Below, piece by piece: positions 18,578 to 27,328 of a stretch of 64,000 nucleotides of DNA. The notes under the pieces were generated by a model. That model saw only the letters and a list, made by a program, of their open reading frames with translations. It was not told where the DNA came from and made no database searches. Within the stretch, counting starts at the first letter, position 1. Every line of letters starts with the position of its first letter. This DNA is from an uncultured Bacilli bacterium (GTDB lineage: Bacteria; Bacillota_I; Bacilli_A; RF39; UBA660). Location: assembly GCA_947625425.1 (NCBI GenBank), contig CANQOH010000003.1:1-64000 (forward strand), in the 5' to 3' direction. The position numbers and the translations under genes are program-made.

Positions 18578-19284
18578 TTACTAAAAATATTACCTAATTT
18601 ATCATGAATAACTAGATTAGCGGTATTATCTAGAGGAGTAGTATCTTTGTTAATAATAACTAAATATTTACCTCTAAAATAATTAATAAAACTAGCAGCT
18701 GGATAGACAGCTAGAGAAGTACCAGCAACAATTAATAATTCACATTCACTAATAGCTTTAATAGATTTACTAACAACTTCTTCATCTAAAGGTTCTTCAT
18801 ATAAAACAACATCTGGTTTAATTACACCACCACAAGGACATTTAGGAATACCTTTACTATTAAAAACATCTTCAGCTTTATATGATTTGTGACACATCAT
18901 ACAATGATTTTGATAGGTAGTACCATGAAGTAATAAAACATTCTTACTACCAGCTTTTTCATGTAAGCCATCAATATTTTGGGTAATTATAGCTTTTAAT
19001 TTACCTGAATCTTCTAACTCTTTTAAATATAAATGAGTTATATTAGGTTTTATATCTAAAGCATTAAGTTTATCACGATAGAATTTAAAAAATTCAACTT
19101 GGTGTTCATTAAAAAATGAACGACTTAAAATAACTTCGGGAGGATAGTCATACTTTTCATTATATAAGCCATCGACACTACGGAAGTCTTTAATCCCTGA
19201 TTCGGTGCTGACACCAGCACCACCAAAGAAGACAATATTATGACATTCATCAATATATTTTTGTAAGAGAGAAATATTATCCAT
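18562..19284 (-). CDS. NAD-dependent protein deacylase (sirtuin)
   Basis: 240 residues, the usual length of bacterial Sir2 proteins. NAD-binding GGAGVSTESGIKDFRS (about 20-35), TQNIDGLHEKAG, the catalytic His in LLHGT and the zinc-binding Cys pairs CMMC and CPC are all present, as is the late GTSLAVYPAA motif. It removes acyl groups from protein lysines using NAD. It is not of the macro-domain-linked SirTM type by sequence, as the Zn site and His are canonical. The reverse-strand promoter TGTTATAAT at 19300-19308 leaves a leader of about 10 nt with GTGGTG as ribosome site. Confidence 0.95.
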   Translation of the reverse strand: MDNISLLQKYIDECHNIVFFGGAGVSTESGIKDFRSVDGLYNEKYDYPPEVILSRSFFNEHQVEFFKFYRDKLNALDIKPNITHLYLKELEDSGKLKAIITQNIDGLHEKAGSKNVLLLHGTTYQNHCMMCHKSYKAEDVFNSKGIPKCPCGGVIKPDVVLYEEPLDEEVVSKSIKAISECELLIVAGTSLAVYPAASFINYFRGKYLVIINKDTTPLDNTANLVIHDKLGNIFSKLKVD

Positions 19285-19299
19285 ATAATCACCACTTAA

Positions 19300-19308
19300 A
19301 TTATAACA
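19300..19308 (-). promoter_or_regulatory. Extended -10 promoter of sirtuin gene
   Basis: TGTTATAAT on the reverse strand, 16 bp before the start codon. Confidence 0.6.
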
Positions 19309-19323
19309 TTTTTAGATATTATA

Positions 19324-19332
19324 TGATAAAAT
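19324..19332 (+). promoter_or_regulatory. Extended -10 promoter of the LRR-radical SAM operon
   Basis: TGATAAAAT, 17 bp before the ATG at 19350. It lies back-to-back with the sirtuin promoter. Confidence 0.5.
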
Positions 19333-19349
19333 TATAATGGTGGTAGGAT

Positions 19350-20888
19350 ATGAATAGTACAAATAAAAATTCATTCAAAGATTGTTTAATCAGTATTTTA
19401 ATTATATTTGGTTTTATATTTGTTCCGTATATTGTTGTACCTGGTCTTATTATTTATATTATTGTATCATCGACTAAAAAGAATGCCATTAATAATATAG
19501 ATATAGTTCCAGAAAATAAGATGACAATGATGGATAAATTACTTAATAATACTAAAGTTAGTTTAGATGGTATTACCGTAAGTAATACACCATTTGATCA
19601 TCGTAGATTAAGTAGAACAAAAATAGTTAGTGCTAAAAGAGTAGAATATCCTAGTACTTATACATATGTTAAAGATTATTCTTTTGCTTATCAAGAACCA
19701 GTAAAAGAAGCACAAGTAAATTCAGAATACTTAAAGAGTATTGATGATATATTAGAAGATACAATAAAAAAAGAATTAACTAAAAATAAATTTGATGATA
19801 AAGCAATTGTTCCTTATATTAGAAATAGAAAATATGCTTTAACTGTTTTATTTGGTATATTAAATTTTGTATGTATATCATTTATTTTCTTTCATATGCC
19901 TTGGTGGACTTTATTACTTGAAGTAGTTAATATAATAATCTTTATTGTATTTAGTAAGAAATATACTGTAATTAGTTATTTAAAAAAACAAGTTAAAGCT
20001 AGACCTGATGAAAAAATAGCTGATATAGTATCTAGTTTAACAGCTGAACAAGTATCAAATAATTTAGGTTTTAAAAAAGCCATTATTATTGGAATATCAT
20101 GTCTTTTACCAGTATTAGTTTATTTTAATCCGCATATCTTTTATGAAGATTATTTAGATGGATATGGAGTTAGATTTTATACGTTAGGTATTACTAATTT
20201 TACTAAAGCAGAAATACCAGAAACCCATAATGGACGTAAAGTATTATCAATTAGAGGTGATGTCTTTGCTAATATACCTACTTTAAAAGAAGTTATCTTA
20301 CCAGATAGTATTGAAGAGATAAGAGGTCAAGCTTTTTTAAATGATGTAGCTTTAGAAAAGGTTAATTTACCAGAGAACTTAAAATATTTAGGTGGTAGTG
20401 CTTTTAAGAATTGTCGTTCTTTAAAAAAGATTGTAATTCCTTTAGGAGTTACAGAAATAAATGGGGAAACTTTTAAAGATTGTGTATCTTTAGAAGAAGT
20501 TATTTTACATGATGATATTACTTCGATTCATGGGGAAAGTTTTGTTAACTGTGAATCACTTAAAGAGATTAAATTACCTAGTAAGATTACAGAAATAAGT
20601 GGTAATACTTTTGAAAATTGTTCTTCTTTAAGAAGTATTGAAATACCAGATGGAGTTACCAGAATAGGAGGACATGCTTTTTATGGATGTTCATCTTTAA
20701 GTGAAGTTTATGTACCTGATTCAGTTAAAGATATAGGAAGTTCAGCGTTTAGATTATGTTCTTCATTAAGAGCAATAGAAATACCTTATGATACAAGTGT
20801 TAATACACGTGCTTTTAAAGAAAGTCCAACAGTTGTAACAAGAAGAGGCAATATTTACACTGATTATACGGAGAATTTCTATGATTAA
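19350..20888 (+). CDS. BspA-like leucine-rich repeat membrane protein
   Basis: 512 residues. An N-terminal hydrophobic hairpin (about 10-40) is followed by a linker, two or three more membrane segments (about 164-206 and 244-260), then a C-terminal LRR_5/BspA-type repeat region (about 262-505). The repeats have a period near 23 residues, for example LKEVILPDSIEEIRGQAF and LRSIEIPDGVTRIGGHAFYG. These repeats usually mediate protein binding. The last 8 bp overlap the radical SAM gene, so the two are probably translationally coupled and may act together, for example as membrane receptor, exporter partner or scaffold. That role is inference. Confidence 0.8.
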   Translation: MNSTNKNSFKDCLISILIIFGFIFVPYIVVPGLIIYIIVSSTKKNAINNIDIVPENKMTMMDKLLNNTKVSLDGITVSNTPFDHRRLSRTKIVSAKRVEYPSTYTYVKDYSFAYQEPVKEAQVNSEYLKSIDDILEDTIKKELTKNKFDDKAIVPYIRNRKYALTVLFGILNFVCISFIFFHMPWWTLLLEVVNIIIFIVFSKKYTVISYLKKQVKARPDEKIADIVSSLTAEQVSNNLGFKKAIIIGISCLLPVLVYFNPHIFYEDYLDGYGVRFYTLGITNFTKAEIPETHNGRKVLSIRGDVFANIPTLKEVILPDSIEEIRGQAFLNDVALEKVNLPENLKYLGGSAFKNCRSLKKIVIPLGVTEINGETFKDCVSLEEVILHDDITSIHGESFVNCESLKEIKLPSKITEISGNTFENCSSLRSIEIPDGVTRIGGHAFYGCSSLSEVYVPDSVKDIGSSAFRLCSSLRAIEIPYDTSVNTRAFKESPTVVTRRGNIYTDYTENFYD

Positions 20889-22623
20889 TCGCTTTATACA
20901 TTTACTTTACGTTCCAACAATGGCTTGTAATATGGGATGTAAATATTGCTATTTAGAAGATAATACAGTTGATGAAAAAACTTCTTATAAACCAGTAGAA
21001 ACCTTAGATTATGCAATAAAGAAATTTAAAGAAAATAATGTCATACCTTTTAATATATCATTACATGGTGGAGAAGTAACAACACTTAGTAAAGAAGAAT
21101 TTCATGATTTAATTAAATATATTAGTGATTATTATAATGATAATGCTAAATTAATAAGCGATAATGGTTTTAAAGTAGGGAATCCTCATATTAAAACTAA
21201 TTTATATAATATAGATAAACATATAGATACAATAAAAGAATTTAATGTATCTATAAGTGGTAGTTTAGATTTACCTTTTCATTTACATAATAAATTTAGA
21301 GTTACTAAAAGTGGTCAAGAAACAATGGATACAATCCTTAAAAATATTGAACTACTTAAAGATATACCTAATAAAAAGAAAGTATCAGCAACAATATTTA
21401 AAGAACATTATGAATATATAGATGATATTATTAAAGATATAAAATATTTAGATGAAAATACTTGTTTAGATATGAATGATTTTAATTTTATGATAGGTTT
21501 TGCTTATAATTCTAATAATTTATTACATCCATTAAGTGAAGATGAACAAGTAGAATTCTTTAATAGAATGCATAAAGAATTTGCTAATACAAAATTAGAT
21601 ACAGGACTTAATGGAGCTTGGTTTAATGAGTTTGGTCCTGAATATTGTACTAATTGTGATAGCTGTGGTGAGAAGTTCTTTTTACTAGAACGTAGTGGAG
21701 ATATCTATTCATGTGTTAGAGGTCAAAAACAAGAAGATTTCTATTATGGAAATATCTATAAAGATAGCGTTGAAGATATCTTAAATAATGCTTATTTAAA
21801 GATCTATGCTAATCATAATAAGTATGGTTTTAATGAAGAATGTGTTCAATGTCCATATTTATATATATGTAAAACAGGTTGTCCTTTTGTAAAGAATGTT
21901 TACAAAAGTAACAAATCATATACATGTAAACTACAACAAGAATTATATAAGAAAAGAAACTATGAACCCGATCAATATCAACAAGATTCTTTATATCGTT
22001 ATTTATCAATTATGCATCCAGACTTAATGGAAAAGTATCGTCCACATGAACCTAATAATGATGGAACACCGACTTTAGAAGAAATAATTAGTAAAGATGA
22101 ACACTTAAAATACATTTATGATAAAGAATGCTTTATCTTAGATGTTGATGGTTTAGAACATAAATTAGAATCACAGATACTGAAAGATAATCGTGAAATA
22201 ATTTATATAACAGATAAGAGTAAGATTAAAATATATATTAAAGATAATTTACTAGATGAAGAATGCCCTTATCCACAGAATAACGCCTTATACATCATGT
22301 TATTAAGTGGAGACTTAATAACATATGGGGATGAAGGAAGAACTAAACAAAGACATATTATGTCACAACAAATATATAAAGATGTCTTAGCAAGTAATAA
22401 TAGTGATAAAGAAGGTTATTATGTTTATGATATAACTAATTTATTAAAAGAATATAGTAAATATATCGCTAAAGATAAACCTAATAATTTATTCTTTACA
22501 ACGAATGCTTTAAGAGATTATCATTATGTCAAACAAAAGAATAATGCTTATTATCATATAGCAGCTATTAATTTACCATTTCAAAATATAGAATTTTATT
22601 ATATAAAAGGAGTAGATGAGTGA
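20881..22623 (+). CDS. Radical SAM/SPASM peptide-modifying enzyme
   Basis: 580 residues. The N-terminal CxxxCxxC (Cys16, Cys20, Cys23 in ACNMGCKYCYLED) binds the SAM-cleaving 4Fe-4S cluster, and SLHGGEVTT is the expected GGE motif. Two auxiliary-cluster cysteine groups follow: CTNCDSC with CVRGQ (about 255-280), and CVQCPYLYICKTGCPF with a later Cys (about 321-350), a SPASM/twitch arrangement typical of ribosomal-peptide maturases. A C-terminal extension of about 210 residues after SPASM is unfamiliar. It overlaps the LRR gene (8 bp) and the next small gene, which is the natural substrate candidate. The specific reaction is unknown. Confidence 0.85.
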   Translation: MINRFIHLLYVPTMACNMGCKYCYLEDNTVDEKTSYKPVETLDYAIKKFKENNVIPFNISLHGGEVTTLSKEEFHDLIKYISDYYNDNAKLISDNGFKVGNPHIKTNLYNIDKHIDTIKEFNVSISGSLDLPFHLHNKFRVTKSGQETMDTILKNIELLKDIPNKKKVSATIFKEHYEYIDDIIKDIKYLDENTCLDMNDFNFMIGFAYNSNNLLHPLSEDEQVEFFNRMHKEFANTKLDTGLNGAWFNEFGPEYCTNCDSCGEKFFLLERSGDIYSCVRGQKQEDFYYGNIYKDSVEDILNNAYLKIYANHNKYGFNEECVQCPYLYICKTGCPFVKNVYKSNKSYTCKLQQELYKKRNYEPDQYQQDSLYRYLSIMHPDLMEKYRPHEPNNDGTPTLEEIISKDEHLKYIYDKECFILDVDGLEHKLESQILKDNREIIYITDKSKIKIYIKDNLLDEECPYPQNNALYIMLLSGDLITYGDEGRTKQRHIMSQQIYKDVLASNNSDKEGYYVYDITNLLKEYSKYIAKDKPNNLFFTTNALRDYHYVKQKNNAYYHIAAINLPFQNIEFYYIKGVDE

Positions 22624-22985
22624 TGAAAGAACCAGAAACATATAATGAATTAGTTAGAGTTAAACAATGTATGGATTTAGCTACTCATTATTCATTATCA
22701 GAAGAAACATTAAATGAAGTATATGATTTTTTAACTTTAAATGCTGCTAATTATTTAATAGCTAATAAAAATGTTTTAGCTTTTATGAATGGTAATGGGG
22801 TTCTTTCTAAAAGTATCCCAGCATTACTTAAAGATTATTCAATTGATGGACTTAGATTAACTAATACTGGAATGACATTATTTCCACATTATACACCTAG
22901 TAGTGGTGGATATAGTGGAGGTTCATCATCTAATAATAACAACAATAATAACAATAATAATAACAACAATAACAATAATAACTAG
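22623..22985 (+). CDS. Small protein with poly-Asn tail, candidate modified peptide
   Basis: About 120 residues, no recognised family. Residues 1-90 look like a compact helical leader-like domain. A Gly/Ser linker (SSGGYSGGSSS) then leads to 17 consecutive Asn at the very C-terminus. The start is the ATG overlapping the radical SAM stop (TGATG); a GTG three bases earlier is equally close to AAAGGAG. Position directly after a SPASM enzyme, a leader-like N-terminus and a low-complexity C-terminal tail make it a candidate precursor of a modified peptide. No protease or ABC exporter is adjacent, so it might instead be a structural protein. Confidence 0.6.
   Translation: MKEPETYNELVRVKQCMDLATHYSLSEETLNEVYDFLTLNAANYLIANKNVLAFMNGNGVLSKSIPALLKDYSIDGLRLTNTGMTLFPHYTPSSGGYSGGSSSNNNNNNNNNNNNNNNNN
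22932..22982 (+). repeat. (AAT/AAC)17 asparagine codon run
   Basis: Seventeen Asn codons in a row, an irregular mix of about ten AAT and seven AAC. The mixture is not a pure trinucleotide repeat, so the amino acid run rather than the DNA repeat may be what is maintained. Confidence 0.85.
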
Positions 22986-22996
22986 GAGGTATTATA

Positions 22997-24028
22997 ATGG
23001 CTCTTATTACTGAAAGATTACATACTAAAAGACTTAATAAATATAACATAAATATTAAAACTATTTATAAAGATAATAATCAAAGATTAGAAAGAAACTC
23101 AGATAATTCACATAATGATAATATAACTAATGGAATTATCTTAGAAAAAGATTATTATCAAGATAAAAAACTACTATTAAAGACATATAATTTTGATCCT
23201 AGATTAGCTTATAGTTTTGTCTTTAATAGTAATAATGATGAAATAAAATGTCCTAATTGTGGCCATATAGATAAAGTTAATAACTTTAATGATGGATGTC
23301 CATATTGTAAAACATATTACAATATGGATTATAGTAATAAAGACTTAGGAACTAAATATCATTATGATCAAATAACTAATAGTAATTTATATACAATAAT
23401 AACCTTTATAATAGATGTTATATTTTGTATAGTATTAATGTATTTTTATATAAAATTTAGTAGTAGAACATTTAATATTTATGATATAGCTAAAGTATTT
23501 ATTATAGGAGGAATACTAGGAGTAGGTTTATATTACTTATTTTATATTGTAGATGCAATGATTGTTGTATTACCAATTAAAATATATAAAGAAAAACAAA
23601 ATAAAAAACAAATAGAATTCTGGAATAAAATGAATAGTTTAGGAGTAGATAAAAATACTTTCTTTAATAATTTAAATTATGAATTAAAAAATTATTATTT
23701 TGATGATCGAGTAAATGATAATATTATAGATTATGATATTATTGATTACTTAGAATTTGATGATTATCAAAAAGATAATGATTTATATGTAAAAGTTAAA
23801 GTTAGTTTAAGAACAGTAACTTATCTAAATAATAAATTAATAGAAAAGAAAGAAAAAGAAACATTTACATTTAAAAGAAATAAAATAGAAATTACTAAAC
23901 TAGATAATGAAATTAATATAATAAAATGTCATAATTGTGGTAGTAGTATAGATGTTACTAAAGATACTTGTGAATATTGTGGTAGTACTAATAACTACTT
24001 ACAAGAATGGTATCTAGTAAGAGAATAG
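22997..24028 (+). CDS. Zinc-ribbon membrane protein, Tim44/NTF2-like
   Basis: 343 residues. Two zinc ribbons: CPNCGHIDKV...CPYC (about 85-105) and CHNCGSSIDV...CEYC at the C-terminus (about 312-332). Between them are two membrane segments (about 131-152 and 163-195), then a region (about 205-300) whose FWNKM...FDDYQKDNDLYVKVKVSLRTV pattern resembles Tim44/NTF2-like domains of bacterial membrane proteins. That domain call is tentative. Ribosome site TAGGAGG. It follows the poly-Asn gene by 11 bp in the same unit and may be a membrane partner of the system. Confidence 0.65.
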   Translation: MALITERLHTKRLNKYNINIKTIYKDNNQRLERNSDNSHNDNITNGIILEKDYYQDKKLLLKTYNFDPRLAYSFVFNSNNDEIKCPNCGHIDKVNNFNDGCPYCKTYYNMDYSNKDLGTKYHYDQITNSNLYTIITFIIDVIFCIVLMYFYIKFSSRTFNIYDIAKVFIIGGILGVGLYYLFYIVDAMIVVLPIKIYKEKQNKKQIEFWNKMNSLGVDKNTFFNNLNYELKNYYFDDRVNDNIIDYDIIDYLEFDDYQKDNDLYVKVKVSLRTVTYLNNKLIEKKEKETFTFKRNKIEITKLDNEINIIKCHNCGSSIDVTKDTCEYCGSTNNYLQEWYLVRE

Positions 24029-24030
24029 TT

Positions 24031-24780
24031 ATGATAAAAAAGATAATTAATTGGATATTAAGTTTATTATTGTTATTATCATTAACAACTGTAATAGTAA
24101 GTTATGTTTTAAGAAACTTTGTTGCAAGTGATAATATCGAAAAAATGATATTTACAGATAATAAAATAATAATAGATAATGAAGAAAATAAATTTAATGA
24201 ATATATTGATGAACAAGAAATAAATAAAATATATAGTAAGATACTTAGTGATTATATTAAATATAATATGGGGATTAATAAAGAAGAACCTTCTTTAGAA
24301 GAACTAAGAAATATCTTAAATAAATATTGTGATAATTATGATAAAGATAGTGAATTTAAGATAAATAGAGCTTTTATAGATATAAATATAGATAAATTAG
24401 ATAAGAATCTTAAAGATAATATGATTATTAAAAATAAAAAATATAATAAAATATTTAATTTATTATATGCAAAGATTACTTTATATAGTGCAATTATATT
24501 ATTTATCCTAATAATAGTTATTATATTCTTAATTAATCGTAATATTTTAAAACTTATAGCTGATTTAATATCAGTATTTATGATGAATACAGTAGGAATG
24601 TTCTTGATGGGAATTGTTATAGAATATAAATTAAGAAATGAAATAGGAATTGAAGCAATAATTAAATATTTAAAAGATATTTTAAATAATGTAGCTTTAT
24701 ATAGTCTTATTATAGGAATTATATTATTAGTTATATATTTTATAGTATTAAAGATAAAGAAAAAAACTCGTTTAGATTAA
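24031..24780 (+). CDS. Membrane protein, unknown
   Basis: 249 residues from the ATG at 24031, which sits immediately after the previous stop. Earlier ATG 24007 lies inside that gene with no ribosome site. About four membrane segments (8-28, 145-168, 172-195 and 220-242) surround a hydrophilic loop of about 110 residues between the first and second. Not recognised. Last gene of the LRR-radical SAM operon, ended by a strong terminator. Confidence 0.6.
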   Translation: MIKKIINWILSLLLLLSLTTVIVSYVLRNFVASDNIEKMIFTDNKIIIDNEENKFNEYIDEQEINKIYSKILSDYIKYNMGINKEEPSLEELRNILNKYCDNYDKDSEFKINRAFIDINIDKLDKNLKDNMIIKNKKYNKIFNLLYAKITLYSAIILFILIIVIIFLINRNILKLIADLISVFMMNTVGMFLMGIVIEYKLRNEIGIEAIIKYLKDILNNVALYSLIIGIILLVIYFIVLKIKKKTRLD

Positions 24781-24789
24781 CGAGTTTTT
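24763..24789. terminator. Bidirectional terminator
   Basis: AAAACTCGTT / AACGAGTTTT perfect hairpin, loop TAGATT, with T on one side and A on the other. It serves the operon and the convergent phosphoketolase gene. Confidence 0.85.
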
Positions 24790-24792
24790 ATA

Positions 24793-27150
24793 TTATTCAT
24801 TTTTCCATTTCCATTCACTTACTTCTGGCATATCATAACCAAATTCATGAATGAATTCTTTATGTTCAACTAATTTTTCATTCATTAGTTTTTGTAAATA
24901 AACACCTTTACTACCTAGGTTAGGAACCATTTTACATGCTTCTATTACTAAGTGATATCTATCTATTTCATTTTGTACTCTCATATCAAATGGAGTTGTA
25001 ATAGAACCTTCTTCGATATAACCTTTAACGACAATATTATGATTATATCTTTCATATAACAATTCATGAACTAAAGTAGGATAACCATGGAAGTTAAAGA
25101 TAATTGGTTTTTTCTTAGTAAATAGTGCATCATAATCTTCATCACTTAAACCATGTGGGTGTTTGCTCTTAGTTTGTAGTTTAAATAAGTCGACAACATT
25201 AATGAATCTTATTTTTAATTTAGGTAAGTGTTCACGAAGAATAGAGACAGCAGCTAAACTTTCTAAAGTAGGAGTTTCACCACAACAAGCCATTATTAGA
25301 TCTGGATCATGTTCTTGATCGTTACTAGCAAAATCCCAAATACCTAAACCTTGAGTACAATGTTTAACAGCTTGTTCCATTGTTAACCATTGTGGTCTTG
25401 GATGTTTAGATGTTACTAAAACATTAATATATTCTTTACTTTTTAAACAATGTTCAAAACAAGATAATAAACAGTTAGTGTCTGGAGGAAGATACATACG
25501 AACAATATCAGCTTTTTTAGTAGCGATATGATCTAAGAAACCAGGGTCTTGGTGAGTATAACCATTATGATCTTGTTGCCATACATTACTTGTTAAAATA
25601 TAGTTTAAAGAAGCTATTTCTTCACGCCATGGAATAGGTTTAGTTATCTTTAACCATTTAGCATGTTGACTAGCCATAGAGTCAATTACTCTGACGAAAG
25701 CTTCATAACTGGCAAAGAAACCATGACGACCAGTTAAGATATAACCTTCTAACCATCCTTCACACATGTTTTCAGATAGCATTCCGTCCATAATACGACC
25801 ATCTTGAGCTAGATATTCATCAGTATCTTTTATTTCGCCCATCCAGCTTCTATTTTCAGCTTCAAAGCTATGATTTAAACGATTAGACATCGTTTCATCT
25901 GGACCAAAGATACGGAAGTTTTTATTATCTTTATTTAAGGTAAAGACATCTCTAACATAATTACCTAATTCAATCATATCTTGAGCTTCGATTTCACCAG
26001 GTTTAGGAATGTCTAAAGCATATTTTCTAAAATCTGGAAGAATTAAATCTTTTAATAGTTTACCACCATTAGCATGAGGATTACTTCCCATACGTCTTGT
26101 TCCTTTAGGACTTAAAGCTTGTAGTTCAGGAATTAAACGACCATTTTCATCAAATAATTCTTCAGGATGATAACTTCTTAACCATTTTTCTAATAAATCT
26201 AAATGATCTTCACCTGACATATCTAATGGAACTTGGTGAGCTCTAAATGAACCTTCTACTTGTTTACCATCAACTATTTTAGGACCAGTCCATCCTTTAG
26301 GAGTTCTTAAAATAATCATTGGCCAGAAAGGTCTTTGATATGTTTTACTATTACGAGCTGTTTCTTGAATCTTTTTAATTTTTTCAATACATTTATCTAA
26401 AGCTTTAGCCATTTCTTTATGCATGGTCATTGGTTCATCACCAGCAACAATAATTGGATCCCAACCACAACCATGGAAGAAACTTAATAATTCATCTTCA
26501 CTAATTCTAGATAAAACAGTTGGATTACTTATTTTATATCCATTTAAATGAAGAATAGGTAGAACAGCACCATCATTTTTAGGATTTAAAAATTTATTTG
26601 ATTGCCATGAAGTAGCTAGAGTAGCAGTTTCAGATTCACCATCACCAACTACAACAGCAGCAATTAAATCTGGGTTATCAAAGACAGCACCAAAAGCATG
26701 GGCTAGAGAATAACCTAATTCACCACCTTCATTGATAGATCCTGGAGTTTCAGGAGCAACGTGTGATGAAATTCCACCAGGGAATGAGAATTGTTTAAAT
26801 AATTTTTTTAATCCTCTTTCATCTTGAGAAACAGATGGATAAACTTCACTATAACTACCTTCTAGATAAACATGAGATACAACAGCATTTCCACCATGTC
26901 CTGGACCAGATACATATATCATATTTAAATCATATTTATTAATAACACGATTTAAATGAGTATAGACAAAGGTTTGACCAGGTACAGTTCCCCAGTGACC
27001 AACTATTTTTCTTTTTATATCTTCTTTTCTTAAACTTCTTTTTAATAGGGGATTATCTAACAAATATAATTGGCAAGCTGATAAATAATTAGCAGCATTC
27101 CAATATTTATTAAGTTTTTCTAAGTATTCTTTAGTATCATATTCGTTCAT
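24793..27150 (-). CDS. xfp: Xylulose-5-P/fructose-6-P phosphoketolase
   Basis: About 785 residues, full length. Thiamine-diphosphate enzyme that cleaves xylulose-5-P or fructose-6-P with phosphate to acetyl-P plus glyceraldehyde-3-P or erythrose-4-P, the key step of phosphoketolase fermentation. Clear motifs: [18 protein letters not shown] near the start, [20 protein letters not shown], the TPP/Mg motif [16 protein letters not shown], and HQDPGFLDH. The ATG at 27150 lies 7 nt from AAAGGAG, whereas the ATG at 27156 is too close. Promoter TGATATAAT on the reverse strand. Single gene. Confidence 0.97.
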   Translation of the reverse strand: MNEYDTKEYLEKLNKYWNAANYLSACQLYLLDNPLLKRSLRKEDIKRKIVGHWGTVPGQTFVYTHLNRVINKYDLNMIYVSGPGHGGNAVVSHVYLEGSYSEVYPSVSQDERGLKKLFKQFSFPGGISSHVAPETPGSINEGGELGYSLAHAFGAVFDNPDLIAAVVVGDGESETATLATSWQSNKFLNPKNDGAVLPILHLNGYKISNPTVLSRISEDELLSFFHGCGWDPIIVAGDEPMTMHKEMAKALDKCIEKIKKIQETARNSKTYQRPFWPMIILRTPKGWTGPKIVDGKQVEGSFRAHQVPLDMSGEDHLDLLEKWLRSYHPEELFDENGRLIPELQALSPKGTRRMGSNPHANGGKLLKDLILPDFRKYALDIPKPGEIEAQDMIELGNYVRDVFTLNKDNKNFRIFGPDETMSNRLNHSFEAENRSWMGEIKDTDEYLAQDGRIMDGMLSENMCEGWLEGYILTGRHGFFASYEAFVRVIDSMASQHAKWLKITKPIPWREEIASLNYILTSNVWQQDHNGYTHQDPGFLDHIATKKADIVRMYLPPDTNCLLSCFEHCLKSKEYINVLVTSKHPRPQWLTMEQAVKHCTQGLGIWDFASNDQEHDPDLIMACCGETPTLESLAAVSILREHLPKLKIRFINVVDLFKLQTKSKHPHGLSDEDYDALFTKKKPIIFNFHGYPTLVHELLYERYNHNIVVKGYIEEGSITTPFDMRVQNEIDRYHLVIEACKMVPNLGSKGVYLQKLMNEKLVEHKEFIHEFGYDMPEVSEWKWKNE

Positions 27151-27178
27151 AACCATTCTCCTTTTATTATCCTTTTAA

Positions 27179-27187
27179 ATTATATCA
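27179..27187 (-). promoter_or_regulatory. Extended -10 promoter of xfp
   Basis: TGATATAAT read on the reverse strand, about 29 bp before the start. Confidence 0.6.
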
Positions 27188-27215
27188 TGAGTAAATAAAG
27201 AAGTAAATTAACTAA

Positions 27216-27279
27216 AATAACTATTTGAGAAATGTAAAGAAAAGGTAATTAGTACCAAAAAAAGTAATAAATAGTTATT
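27216..27279. repeat. Inverted repeat next to poly-G promoter
   Basis: AATAACTATTT at 27216-27226 and its exact complement AAATAGTTATT at 27269-27279 are 42 bp apart. The right arm overlaps the first bases of the TTGACA box. Possible operator; the same AATAACT/AGTTATT core occurs at the second poly-G promoter. Confidence 0.5.
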
Positions 27280-27308
27280 GACAGATGGTGGTCGGGGGGG
27301 GGTATATT
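27278..27308 (+). promoter_or_regulatory. Poly-G spacer promoter, candidate phase-variation switch
   Basis: Perfect TTGACA at 27278-27283, ten bases, nine consecutive G at 27294-27302, then TATATT at 27303-27308. The spacer is 19 bp instead of the usual 17. Gain or loss of G by replication slippage would change promoter spacing and hence expression of the surface protein that starts 21 bp later. Confidence 0.8.
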
Positions 27309-27328
27309 AAGGGCATAAAGGAAGGAAA

